Positions 22,222 to 32,410 of a DNA stretch of 64,000 bases are shown here, in pieces. This stretch comes from Hippopus hippopus. Lineage: Eukaryota; Mollusca; Bivalvia; Cardiida; Cardiidae. A program made the translations under genes and the position numbers. Position 1 is the first letter of the stretch. Each line of letters begins with the position of its first letter. The notes below the pieces were generated by a model. It was not told the origin of the DNA and made no database searches. It was given only the letters and a program-made list of their open reading frames with translations. The stretch covers positions 41,434,357 to 41,498,356 of the forward strand of contig OX328108.1 in assembly GCA_946811185.2 (NCBI GenBank), written 5' to 3'.

Positions 22222-22510
22222 TTAACTCTTCTTTAAAACCCTTCAAGTGCCTTTCAAACAATAGTTGCCATTTGCAGTCAGTGAAGATCCAAGATCACAT
22301 TGCATGTTTACTGCAGACTGACCTTGGATCTACACCAAACATCATGTTCATTTTATAAGTAGTTTCACAACTATAGTTAAAGATAGGTAGTTTCATAACT
22401 ACAGTTACCTTTCCAGACAGTGAAGATCCAAGATCAGACTGCATGTTTACTGCAGACTGATCTGGGATCTAAGCTCACCACTATGCAGAGACATTCTCTC
22501 CGATAGCAGT
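22222..22510 (+). mobile_element. Two family D hairpins in tandem
   Basis: Two copies of GTGAAGATCCAAGATCA...CTGCAGACTGA lie ~150 bp apart, with AGTTTCACAACTATAGTTA-type sequence between. Either a tandem duplication or insertion of one in another. Confidence 0.5.
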
Positions 22511-22682
22511 TTTAAAATGGCAATTTGTTGGCTTATTTTCCAAACAGAAAATCTCAATTTGTTTACTTCACACTTGCAGGGTAAATGCTTTACCAGTATT
22601 TACAATGTAAACATACCTGTAAGAACACAAAAATCAGTTGAGAAATAAAAGACTATGGTGCAACCGATAGTTTTACTGATTA

Positions 22683-22795
22683 TTTCAAGCATATCACAGC
22701 AACAGCTCTTTCAAGTATGTCCTGGGTTTCAACAGCACTAGGTTAGGACTCTGTAGTGTCTTGCTCAAGGACCCTCCATTTCAAAACCCCCACCC
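22683..22795 (-). mobile_element. SINE fragment, second family, minus strand
   Basis: Contains the reversed motif CATATCACAGCAACAGCTC and GTGTCTTGCTCAAGGACC. Confidence 0.5.
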
Positions 22796-23033
22796 TACAT
22801 CAAATCTGAAGTCTTACATTAATTTAACTATACCAGTTTGTAAAAAATCAAATCAATAATTGACCTTTCTGCCGATTTTGATTGACATGTCTTATCTGCC
22901 AATCAAAACGCAGCTCTTAGTGTCATGTAAACAAAAAGGTTAGACACAATTTGTCATAACATGAGATAATTTGATCGTATCTATTTAATTATCAAAACAG
23001 CAATTGTGTTATCAGTCAATAAAAATCTGTGAA

Positions 23034-23093
23034 ATGGTGAAAAGGTGTAGTTACGGATTCTGCGACACTGATAATCGTTATCCAGTCAATTAA
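23034..23093 (+). pseudogene. THAP-type zinc-finger N-terminal relic
   Basis: An ATG opens MVKRCSYGFCDTDNRYPVN and then a stop. The start MVKxC-x4-C with DTDNRYP is typical of the first zinc ligands of the THAP (C2CH) DNA-binding finger. Shortly downstream, in another frame, NVPFPGK resembles the following FxPFPK segment, which suggests a frameshifted and decayed copy. The remaining ligands and the AVPTIF box are not visible. THAP fingers occur in host regulators and in P-type transposases. The DNA 330 bp further on ends in a polyadenylation-like, (ATTGT)n-tailed sequence, so a retro- or transposon origin is possible. Confidence 0.45.
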
Positions 23094-23453
23094 CAAATCT
23101 ATATCTTCAAAATGTTCCATTCCCTGGGAAAGTGTAAACTGTGTAAAGAATGAATATGTAACATAAAGGCTGACGTTCTCTTAGACGTGTTGCACCTTTG
23201 TCTCGTCATGTACTGTAACAGAACATGAGGTGATTATTGTGTACACGCATCCGCGATCAGGTTATAAAACTTGTGAATTTTATACAGTGGGATTCTCCCA
23301 TTTGCAATTTTGAAATCGGTATCAATATATTTTTTATTTCAACTTCCTTTTGTACCACTGGAACTTCCTTTGTCGTTATACGCAAACCAGTTTGTTATAT
23401 GACCACCCAATCTCATATTGTACTGTATTCATGTAACTGAGAGAAAATAAAGT

Positions 23454-23514
23454 ATATTGTATTGTATTGTATTGTATTGAGATAGAATGCGGGGGGGGGG
23501 GGGGGGGGGGGGGG
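23454..23514 (+). repeat. (ATTGT)n tail and 24-base G run
   Basis: A pentanucleotide array follows AAAATAAAGTAT, as in the 3' tail of some LINEs. A run of 24 G starts 11 bases later, at 23491. The run length is likely uncertain in any assembly. Confidence 0.85.
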
Positions 23515-23789
23515 AGAAAGAGTTAAATTCGTCCCATTTTCAAAGCCAAAAACACATCTCGAAAAATGTATTTGGTGGACAAAACTATGTAGAAGACCTA
23601 GTGAACAGCTACATCCATCATGGATCAATAAGAATCGTATGTACATGTATGTACAAAGGTATGTATAAATGTCATTTTAGGAAGTGCTTGCAAAACAAAA
23701 AACAGGCATAGAAAAACCCCATCTAAGAAAATTGCTGTTTCAATCGCCAACAAGGTCTGTTGGATAACTACCTCCCAAATTTATTTTGC

Positions 23790-23868
23790 TTAACCCTTTA
23801 ATACAGACCCTCAGGAGGAGGGCTTTTGAAACATTATGGGAAAAGGAGAAAATACTGGTAACCAGAAT
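23790..23868 (-). repeat. Family A copy, right half missing
   Basis: TTAACCCTTTAATACAGACC to the palindrome centre only. Confidence 0.65.
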
Positions 23869-24640
23869 ACATGGATCCGTAGCGATAAGATAAGCCTACT
23901 TCCTTGTTAACTTTAGAGATGCTTTAACTAATTTACACAATGTTAAGTACAAAAAGTTCGAATTTCGGGGGTGAAGGACAGTGCAATAGATTTACATGCT
24001 TCAGCAAAGTTTTGTACATCAATGAGAAAGAATGAAACACCTAAAAACTTAAACATACCTCAGTTTTGCCAAAGAATAATGGAATTTAAGATGCTTATTG
24101 ATTTTGTGAGGCTAGTTAAGTTGTCTCAACATCATATTCAATAATAAATTACACCGAATAACATGCATATCGAATATTCATAGATTGTCTGATTCAACAA
24201 AAAGTTTTAATTTCGGGTAAGGGAAACTGGTTGTTTGATGATTTCAAAATGTCTTAAGTGTGCCATCAATTAACAAACTTGTTAATATCATTGATGGCTG
24301 TTTGTTTTGCACTTCAATGATATACTGAGACAAAGATGGTCAAGTGGATTAGAGCGGCAATTTTGGTTCGCAATCAAACACACATCCTATCAAATATACA
24401 GTTTACCGACAAACCCTTTGAAATGGCAGATATGCTAATCCACTTAAATATGGTTAAATCAAAAGTTGATTTGATTAAGGTAAGTTGCCTTTTAAAATGA
24501 ACTTCTAAAACAGAACAGAATAGAAGTAAGACCTTAAATCTACTGAAATAATAATATAATAATAATAATTACTTTGTTTTAAGAGGGTGGAAAAAAAACT
24601 CATTTAGCTGTTAAACTAATCTCCCATGAGGCCCTCTGAA
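23869..24640. other. No gene recognised
   Basis: AT-rich stretch with several donor-like GTATGT or AG sites on the minus strand but no protein-like frame that could be phased with a neighbour. Confidence 0.35.
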
Positions 24641-24724
24641 AAAAAAAACAAATTTAATAATGTTTATATTGTACAGTTAAAATAGGGATCAAGATATCCA
24701 TCGTAAAAAAAAAAGTGGTGGTAC

Positions 24725-25141
24725 CTATAACTTGGAGATAAAATGCTGGTAGCATTTGTCTTTGAATGTGTTCAGGGAATCTAGTGTTTTGATGTTGAGA
24801 GGTAGGGTATTCCAAACAGTTGCCCCAGAATATGCAAAAGACCGTTTCCATGCATTTGTTCGAGGTTTACCTAACTTAAGATTTAAGTTAGATGTAGATC
24901 TTAAGTAATAATTTGAATTTTCATCATATTCTTGGGTGAACTTATCAGTTATGTAGTTTGGGGTCATAAGGTTTTGTGCTTTGTAAATCATGACACATCT
25001 TAGGTACTGTACTCTTTTATCAAAGGGAAGCCAATTAAGTTGTTTGAACATATCAACTGATGGTGTCATTAATTTTGCATCTAATATAATCCGGGCTGCC
25101 CTTTTTTGAAGTTTAACTAAGGTTTCAATGTTATTTCTTGC
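24725..25141 (-). pseudogene. Non-LTR retrotransposon (LINE) reverse transcriptase C-terminus
   Basis: The minus-strand frame reads LVKLQKRAARIILDA, then LNWLPFDKRVQYLRCVMIYK, RSFAYSGATVWNTLP and a C-terminal FKDKCYQHFISKL. This is the conserved tail region after the reverse transcriptase domain of many CR1/Jockey-like LINEs. Only ~139 residues remain. The 5' side ends at the target site of a SINE at 25142, and an in-frame TAG lies in that junction, so the element is truncated and dead. Its 3' UTR probably continues to about 24650. Confidence 0.8.
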
Positions 25142-25154
25142 ATACTATTTGCAA

Positions 25155-25437
25155 CCAGCCCGCATAGCTCAGTTGGTAGAGCGTAGGACTCGTGATCATG
25201 AGGGTGTAGGTTCGATTCCCACGGCTGGCCATCTAAAATTACTAATAGACTTTCGGATGAGACGTTAAACCGAGGTCCTATATGCTATACACCGAGCATG
25301 TTAAAAAACCAGGTGTAACTTAGGATGGGTTTCGTCCTGTATCTGCACTATCCCCTGTAACAATACTAACAGCCTTCAGGGGGCGTCGCCTATATGGGAA
25401 ACGGGTGGTGACGATAAATAAATGCAAATTCAATTCA
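25155..25437 (+). mobile_element. tRNA-derived SINE with 13-bp target duplication
   Basis: The head carries pol III boxes A (TAGCTCAGTTGGTAGAG) and B (GGTTCGATTCC) in tRNA spacing, with a CGT-type anticodon-loop arrangement resembling tRNA-Thr. A central part with GGATGAGACGTTAAACC follows, then an AT-rich tail. A perfect 13-bp duplication flanks it at 25142-25154 and 25438-25450. The acceptor stem pairs imperfectly, so this is a retroposon rather than a working tRNA gene. It sits inside the LINE relic. Confidence 0.85.
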
Positions 25438-25451
25438 ATACTATTTGCAAT

Positions 25452-25808
25452 CTGATCTATATCTACACACTCAGCATATTCTTCACGCACCAAGGGTTAA
25501 AATTAATGCCAAACTGGAACATTCATGACATGTGCCACTTTTCGGATGTGTAGAGGTTGTATTTTAAACTTAAAATACTATTGCACCTCTCAGACTCAAA
25601 CAGGTATAGAGGCAGACCTCCAGATAGAGGGAGTGATTCTAATTTCAAAATTGAAAATATTAAGTATTCTCCACTAAACCCTATGTTATGGGTACTTATT
25701 AGAATCGTCTCATCGAGACGATTCTGAGTATCCACAACATAGGGTTTGGAAGAGAAATAATGGATTTAGAATACCATCACTCCCTCTTATCTGGAGCTCT
25801 GTAGAGGT
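25452..25808. other. Inverted repeat of unknown type
   Basis: CCTCCAGATAGAGGGAGTGA near 25617 is inverted near 25780 (ATCACTCCCTCTTATCTGGA). A perfect CAGAATCGTCTCATCGAGACG-like palindrome lies at 25701-25722 in the middle, suggesting a ~180-bp fold-back element. Confidence 0.45.
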
Positions 25809-25813
25809 GTTAA

Positions 25814-26008
25814 TTAACTTTTAACCAGATAACAAAACATTAGATTCATGTATTTTGAAAACGTTTGCTGTCAAAAAAATTAACTGTTGCTCCAGTGATG
25901 AGAGATGTTTTTGAAAGGGCAGAAAACAGCCAAAAAAAGAGAGAAATGTTTTCAAAAGTCTCCTTCTTCAAGGTCGATAAAGGACAGGACTGTGTGGTAA
26001 AGGGTTAA
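25814..26008 (+). mobile_element. Family A copy without palindrome
   Basis: TTAA at both ends and both arms. The core is reduced to AGAGAGAAATG. Confidence 0.7.
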
Positions 26009-26269
26009 ATTGTAAATCCTTTTCCTATATTGTTTACAGTCAAATTATGTTATATACTGACGAAATGTCTTAAAAGCTTATGCCCCTTTTGTTAATTATA
26101 CTCATACTCTTTATTAAAGCTTTAAAACACTTACAGTAGTAAAAATATGTGAACAGAAAAGTTTGCGAATTTTTTGAATTTGTGAAATTGCAAGAATTTC
26201 CACATAGCAAAAATTTCCACTTGTACAGTATTTACAGACAGCAGGGATACTATATGCCACCTGCATTTA

Positions 26270-26470
26270 ACCCATTAGATTAACCACACAACTTTTAACA
26301 ACCCTGTTGGAGAAGACTTTTAAGAAATTGTGGGTACTGGAGAAAATGCTGGCTCCTTTTCTCATGATGTTTTCTACCCTGTCAAAGAACTTCAGGTTAT
26401 TCACATCACTGTTGAAATTGTTGTTTCCACTTGGACGAGTCTAGAATTTGTCGTTTGGTAAAGATTTCAA
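26270..26470 (-). mobile_element. Family A copy, core shortened
   Basis: ACCACACAACTTTTAACAAC start. Palindrome lost around the loop. Confidence 0.65.
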
Positions 26471-26837
26471 ATGGCAAGAGCATCACTAGCACTTTGATTA
26501 TTTAGAACAAAATTTGTAGATGTAAATGTACCTCTGTCTAACATTCATCTTCAATCAGTCACAGATTTGACCCCATCTGGTGTATTACACTACTTTCAGC
26601 AGTATATCAGTAACGCCATGGCAACAGCAAACTTGTTCATCTATTTTCTCTGTTTCATCAAGCTTAGACTAGGGCTCTTCAATATCATTCCCCAGAGTAC
26701 ACCCATCAAAACCATCACTGCAAGTGAGGAACAAACCCAGTACCTTTAAATAACAAATCTGGAAATATATGTTCACACTTGTCACCTGTAAGTAAATAAG
26801 ATATATAACAGTAAATAAACCCTCTACTAAACAACAA

Positions 26838-27045
26838 TTAACCTCTAAAGTGCCTTTCATGACTATGTTGCCTTTGTGGCCTGTGTAGATCAAGATCAGG
26901 CTGCACAAAACATGCAGCCTGATCTTTGATCTACACTGTCCACTTTGCTGAAATACTGTAGACAAAAGCAAGCATGAAATTGCAACTGTTTGGGCCATAT
27001 TTCTAGGATGAAAATGTCTGATAGGTTTTTATCACATAATCTCCC
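26838..27045 (+). mobile_element. Family D hairpin element (reference copy)
   Basis: Begins TTAACCTCTAAAGTGCCTTTC. It then has a strong hairpin (GTGTAGATCAAGATCAGGCT ... AGCCTGATCTTTGATCTACA) and a downstream ATATTTCTAGGATGAAAATG. Better right ends in other copies read CTAAGGGTTAA, so this family also appears to be TTAA-flanked. Non-coding. Confidence 0.65.
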
Positions 27046-27459
27046 CTGTTTTCAGTGTAATATATCAATTACAGATTTTCTTATCTTATACATGTTTGAT
27101 ATCACAATAATTACCATGTGACATCATTTTGACCTCATTTTGTGCGTATTTCATAGTAGTGAATAGCTTTTATGAATATTACCACAGGTGCATCTGTACA
27201 TGGTTTTGCATCTTCTGATCTATAATTTGTGAAATAGCATTATGTGTTAAAAAGAATCCAACATTCGTTGGCATTTGCAATAAAACTTTATTAAACTCGT
27301 CAAGAAAAAATGTCATTAAGCTCAGCAAAGGCCCCCTTAATAACATTTTCCCTAGACTCATTTAATAATATCTTATCTCAAACCCCAACTCATGTCAGAT
27401 CCTATAAATTTGGTACACTAAGGGGTTGATGTTGTTACAGTTACTACAATAGAAAGAAT

Positions 27460-27589
27460 TTGTAAACAGAATGCTGATCAAATGTGGGTTTGCTTCTTAA
27501 AGAGTCAAAAAAAAAAAGACAACTGCAGGAAAAAGAGAAAAAAATGTTATGATAATTGTTTTTTCCTTTTTTCCACAATATATTATTAA
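27460..27589 (+). repeat. Family A copy, partial
   Basis: Decayed core. The right arm is missing, and the DNA runs into the TTAA of the next copy. Confidence 0.5.
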
Positions 27590-28318
27590 CCCTTTACCAC
27601 ACAGTGTTCCCACTAGCTTTTTATTTCAAGGGTACACTTATCCCCTGAGCTGTAACACTGGGGGTAAGATTTCATATTAGTGGGTATGACAATAATGGTT
27701 CCCAACTAGAGGTAAAGCAATCCATATTGATGATTTAGAGCAAAAATGTCCATTATATTAAGATATTTATGTAAAACTACTGCTTAAAGTCATTAAAAAG
27801 TTGAAAAGGCAGTCTGAAGTGACTCTGATTGGACAATGTCGAAGAGACATTTTGTTGTGTCATGGGTTTCTGTGTATTTTGCACTGATCAATTTTTCATG
27901 TCTGTTACTTTCTGGATAGGTATGCATGATTTGAAAAAAGATTGTCAATAAGGGTAACAGGTAACTTCAAAACTTAACATTTTACACAAAATAAGCAAAT
28001 AAATGCCTTTTTTTGTCCATGTATTTTCTTACGTGAGGTCTCACGTGTAACCAATATTTGTTACTTGAATTTCAATTCCATAACGTGATTTACGCAAGAA
28101 TTTGCGCAAGTGGGAACACTGCCACACAATCCCGAGTTTTAACGACCTTGAGGAAGAAGCCCTTTGAAAACATTGAGGGGAAAAGAGAAAATACTGGTAA
28201 CCAGCATTTTCTCTATTTCCAACACTTTTTTTCTTCCCTATTAAAGACAAATTCCGTCGTTTAAGTCACAAACATATTGTCGTCTGCAAATGCTTTCAAT
28301 GTTGCCTTGTGGTAAAGA
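27586..28318 (-). mobile_element. Family A copy split by a hAT-like element
   Basis: TTAACCCTTTACCACACA, then the hAT element, then CCACACAATCCCGAGTTTTA and a full remainder ending GTAAAGAGG. Confidence 0.78.
27602..28121. mobile_element. hAT-like non-autonomous element in a family A copy
   Basis: Ends CAGTGTTCCCACT...AGTGGGAACACTG form ~16-bp inverted repeats of hAT type. The host family A copy continues on both sides with 7-8 duplicated bases (ACCACACA left, GCCACACA right), the length expected for hAT. No coding frame of note in the 520 bp. Confidence 0.7.
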
Positions 28319-28559
28319 GGAACATCCTCTTTCAAAGGGTCTTAAAACAGAGAACCACCTAATAAATGGTAATGAAGTTTCACTAGATTTGCACAAAGCA
28401 CAACTTTTGAACATAACTATGGCAGCCTAAGTAAACATTCTGGAGAAATTTGTGGTCTTCATTCGACTACCCAATAAGTACATGTGACAAAAATGTATTT
28501 GATGTACCCTTCACCTTACTAGTCCATGCTATCCTGAGACTTGAAATCAAAACAGGGAG

Positions 28560-28690
28560 AGAAGAAACTGGCTTGCATTTTCTCCTTTCCCATAATGTGT
28601 TAAACTCTTTCAAAGACAAATTCCATCTTTTGAATCACAATTTTTCATCTAAAATTACTTTGGATGTGGATAAGTTTATGATTTATTTAT
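28560..28690 (-). repeat. Family A fragment
   Basis: Half palindrome and the long arm. Confidence 0.5.
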
Positions 28691-28803
28691 GAAGAGCAAT
28701 ACTTCCAACCACCCATGGGACTCGGCTCACATGATGAAGATGTGTTCACTTGCTACAGGAATTTTCAACTGTAACCTTCATTTGCTCACCTCAACCCTCA
28801 GGC

Positions 28804-28998
28804 TGGTAAGCGTAACTCATTGACTTTTTGCGGACAGTGTTGGTCAAGATCAGACTGCACAGAATGTGCAGTCTGACTTTGCATCTACACTGTCCGATAT
28901 GGACATATCTTTTCCCAAATATTACATTTGAAACTGCAAAGTTTGGGTTTTTACTATCACTTTGAAAGTTTCATTTCACTTTTTTAGCAGGATAAGGG
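28804..28998 (+). mobile_element. Family D element
   Basis: Hairpin TCAAGATCAGACTGCACAGA with near-perfect reverse. Right end ATAAGGGTTAA runs into the 84-bp tandem array. Confidence 0.6.
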
Positions 28999-29003
28999 TT
29001 AAG

Positions 29004-29259
29004 TTCATCAATTGATTATCATACAAGATCAATAGATCCAGATATTAAAATGTTGAGCTATCATCATTTAGACAAAGATAGGACAAAGAACTTCATCAAT
29101 TATCATACAAGATCAATAGATCCAGATATTAAAATGTTGAGCTATCATCATTTAGACAAAGATAGGACAAAGAACTTCATCAATTATCATACAAGATCAA
29201 TAGATCCAGACATTAAAATGTTGAGCTATCATCATTTAGACAAAGATAGGACAAAGAAC
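29004..29259 (+). repeat. 84-bp tandem repeat, three copies
   Basis: Units start at 29004 (88 bp, with four extra bases), 29092 and 29176 (84 bp each). Copies are almost identical, so the array is young. The unit is a multiple of three and stays open in one frame, giving a repeated MLSYHHLDKDRTKNF motif, but there is no wider gene context. Confidence 0.9.
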
Positions 29260-29280
29260 TCTCATGCTGGAATGAAAAGG

Positions 29281-29795
29281 CTTTTTCATCCCTGGGCTTG
29301 TTCACCTGGGCCTGTTCTTCCAGGCCTGCTCTTCCAAACTCAGAGGATTTTCTGCCTTTCCCTTGGGGCCAAATTCGGCTCCATTCCCAATTCAAAAATG
29401 GCATTAGTTTTCCCCAATTCCAGAATTTTTTCCCAAACAAAACAAATTTATCTTGGATACTGTTGCATTGGTTAGTGCTTTTATGAAGCAGATGTAGATG
29501 TAATATACCTACCTCCTGAAAAATCCCAAAAATGTCAAAAAACAATGGAAATTTTTCGTACATCCAAAATTTAACAAATAGAATCAAAGGTGTTAATGAT
29601 AAACTATCTATCACTGATTGTGACAAGTGTGCGAAGGTCTTTACAACAATAATATTCCAAACTACATGCATGTCATAAACAAGGGCCTTTAATTGTGGAA
29701 ATATTGAGTATTTGTTCATATTTCTTGAGCCAGGGTTGATTTAAAAACGAAAAAAGCCCAGGTAAACGAGCCCAGGGACGAATAAGGTAAGGGCC
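29281..29795. mobile_element. TIR-like element of ~500 bp
   Basis: TCATCCCTGGGCTTGTTCAC near 29287 is inverted near 29760-29790 (GTAAACGAGCCCAGGGACGA), giving ~30-bp related ends. A 168-codon minus-strand frame inside looks non-coding: it spans the repeat and matches no family I know. Confidence 0.45.
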
Positions 29796-30465
29796 GAATA
29801 AGCTAAGGGACGAAGAAGCCCAGAACCGAACAGAAAAAGGAGTGGGTCTGGGATGAAGGCTTGTTCCTTTTTATTTCAAATTGTTTGTCATATTTAATTT
29901 ACCATCGATCCATCAATTGGATTTGCATACCTTTCGGACTGTCTCTATTTGATCGTGTAGGTCTTTTTATTTTTGGACTTAAGAAACTTTTTAAAAGGCA
30001 GGACTCTGCTCGTGCAGTTAAGAACGTGTCCACCAACGTCATTTCCGTTTTAGCTGGTGCCTGGTTTAGGTGCGGCACGAAATTCCGTTATTTCCCTTAT
30101 CTATACAAATCTTTCCCAAAGCTTCCCCAAAAAGACCAGAATGCATATATTTGTGCAGTCTGATCTTCATCTACACCATTCGCAAAAGCTATCTGGGTCA
30201 TTCTACCGAAAACGTATAGATCTATATCGCGTCCCGTGCATTTTCTCTCAATAGAAAATGTTATTCCTGGAACTTATTCCACCTTTTTTTCACCATACAA
30301 CATCGCAATCCAGTCTGGAACAAATACGTCATTTGAATTCAAAAGAAAATAATATGAAAATACATGTAGGCAAAGCCTAGAAATGGGCGAAAGAGACTTT
30401 TTCCTCAGACATATGAAAACAATCGGTACAATAACTGATCGGTACAGATATATTCATTTGACCCT
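29796..30465. other. No gene recognised
   Basis: Mixed sequence with a weak family D trace (TGTGCAGTCTGATCTTCATC at ~30152). Nothing else supported. Confidence 0.35.
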
Positions 30466-30469
30466 GCCA

Positions 30470-30643
30470 AGCAAATTTTTGATGGCAGAAGATATCTGCA
30501 GACAACAAATTCGAAAGTGATACAATTATGACAAAAGTTCTCAACAGGGTAGCATTTTACTGGCATTTTATCCTTTTCCCGCAATGTTCTCAGAACCCTT
30601 CTTCAGGGCCGTTTGAACTCGGGATTGTGTAGTAAAAGGTTAA
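30470..30643 (+). repeat. Family A copy, degenerate
   Basis: CTGCAGACAACAAATTCGAA and a right arm ending AAAAGGTTAA. Confidence 0.55.
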
Positions 30644-30664
30644 CTTGTGACGAAATTTAGCCCT

Positions 30665-30885
30665 AAATTATCAGGAGTCGCTAATCCCAGCTGGACTAGT
30701 TCTTTTTCCAAGAATCAGTGATAATCACTGCGACAGAATTCATCCACCTGTTATCGCTGATTATTTGTAAGATGAGAAAACAGCCACTGGGCTGGAAAGA
30801 AGTTAGTGTAATCCTAATTAAAGGAACTTTAGGAAAGCAAGCATAGGTGCACTGGCCGCCACGATAAATAACTGAAGTAATCTTG
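30665..30885 (+). mobile_element. Degenerate SINE body, same family
   Basis: It retains AATCAGTGATAATCACTGCG and CAGCCACTGGGCTGGAAAGA, but the head is gone. Confidence 0.5.
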
Positions 30886-31009
30886 AAAGTGGCCGAATAA
30901 ACATACAAATACCCGTATTTTTCATGGCTCTGTGTACATTAAGAAATATATTATTTCTTATGTATCTCCAACTAGTGGACATAATTTCATGAAACTTCAT
31001 ATTTTTATC

Positions 31010-31216
31010 GCTTAATCAAAGCCAATGACCATTGAGTCCGTTGTGCGTCCGTCTGTCCAGCCATCAGTCTGCGTAAACCTTTTAGATCACAAGTAACACA
31101 ATAGATCCATTGAGCTACCCAGGCGGGTGCTAAAAATTCCAACACTTTAGTTTCTATAGCCAGCTGCTTGAAATGGCAGCCATGTTGCGGCTTATATTGT
31201 GACAATGGCGCTCTTG
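31010..31216 (-). repeat. Family F-like head fragment
   Basis: It contains a GTCCGTTGTGCGTCCGTCTG run and ends GGCGCTCTTGTT, the reverse of the F-type head. It lies just left of the second duplication copy. Confidence 0.45.
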
Positions 31217-31599
31217 TTCCACAAAGTTTCCTAAAGTCTTCTCCACTGGGTTGATACACTCAGGATTGTGCTGTTAAAGGGTAAGTATCAAAAAGGAAAA
31301 CCCATACCCAAAAGGCAGCTAACCCTGCAAAATATTTTTAACATGGGTTATGTCCATTTCTTGACTTAGAATTTTTCACTCTAAAAGCAACTCTAGCCGA
31401 CCATAGGCACCCATTTGTGATGCTCTTGTTTTGTAGAGGTATGAATGTGCTTATTGTTATAGAAAGTCTGTGTGCATTATAAAAACTTTGGTGTATGAAA
31501 TCAGAAACCTTACTTGTGTGTTTGTGAAGTTGACAGCTTCGGGAAAAAAAAAAACAGACATTTGCTCCTTTTTACACCATGTTTTAGGCTGTTTTACTG

Positions 31600-31942
31600 T
31601 ACCAAACAACATAACTACATGTATAGACTTTTCCAAAACGAAATCTTTTACAGACAACACTTAACCTTTTTACAACACAATAAATTTCAAGAATTCAAGA
31701 CATGTCCAAAGCAATTGCAGAAAATTTAAATGTTTCAAATACTAGAATTTATCCGATAAGGTAGAAAACATGGTGGAAAAAGAAGAAAAATTTTGGTTAC
31801 CACAATGTTTAAAGGTAAAGGTTTTAAAGGTGATTCAAATGAAGGTATTTGTCTTTGAAAGGGTAGAAAACATTGTGGGAAAAAGATTTATTGCCTGCAA
31901 ATGCTTTCAATCTTGTAAATGTTATTGTCTTTTGAAAAGTAA
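31600..31942 (+). mobile_element. Broken family A pieces (duplication copy 2)
   Basis: Counterpart of 5434-5775. Confidence 0.6.
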
Positions 31943-31957
31943 ACTGCATACAAAACC

Positions 31958-32176
31958 AACCAATCCAGTATTTTTACGGACCTAAAGAAGAAGAATTTTG
32001 AAAAGATTGCAAGAAAAGGAGAAAATGCTGGAAACCAGGACAGGCTTTTTTCCTTTCCCAACATTGTTTTGTACTCTTCCAAAGACTAAGTACCGGTATA
32101 TAATTTTAGCCACATCCAAATGGCGAATGCTTTCCATTTTGACTAATCTAGAATTTTGTTGTCTGGTAAAGAGTTA
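31958..32176 (-). mobile_element. Family A copy (duplication copy 2)
   Basis: Counterpart of 5790-6009. Confidence 0.7.
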
Positions 32177-32178
32177 CT

Positions 32179-32410
32179 TTAACTCTTTACCACATAAACA
32201 CACAAGTTTTAACAACCCTGAAAAAAAAAGCCTTTTGAAAACATTGTGGGAAAAAGAGAAAATGCTGGTGACCAGCATTTTCTCCTTTTCTCACAATGTT
32301 TTCTGCCCACTCAAAAACTAATTTGCAATTACTGAGACACAGTTATTTTGTTATCTGTGAATGCCTTAAATTTGGACCTGTCTAAAATTCTGTTGTTTGG
32401 TAAAGAGTTA
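32179..32410 (-). mobile_element. Family A copy (duplication copy 2)
   Basis: Counterpart of 6011-6239. Confidence 0.8.

Noticed and set aside
24060..24120. Minus-strand exon with GTATGT donor near 24065
   Set aside because: The upstream acceptor lacks a pyrimidine tract and the phase does not fit the candidate exon at 22120.
24725..24940. Host gene exon on the minus strand
   Set aside because: The frame matches the C-terminal region of LINE reverse transcriptases, not a host protein.
25156..25230. Functional tRNA-Thr gene
   Set aside because: The acceptor and T stems contain mismatches, and the unit continues into a SINE body with a target duplication.
26640..26745. Minus-strand terminal exon SDGFDGCTLGNDIEEP after a good acceptor
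   Set aside because: The frame is only 16 residues and no phased partner was found. Another frame is equally open, so chance is likely.
29050..29475. 141-codon plus-strand ORF with MLSYHHLDKDRTKNF repeats
   Set aside because: It is the 84-bp tandem repeat read through into a different repeat.
29213..29719. 168-codon minus-strand ORF
   Set aside because: It spans a TIR-like repeat and the edge of the 84-bp array, has no recognisable domain, and has no splice or start context.
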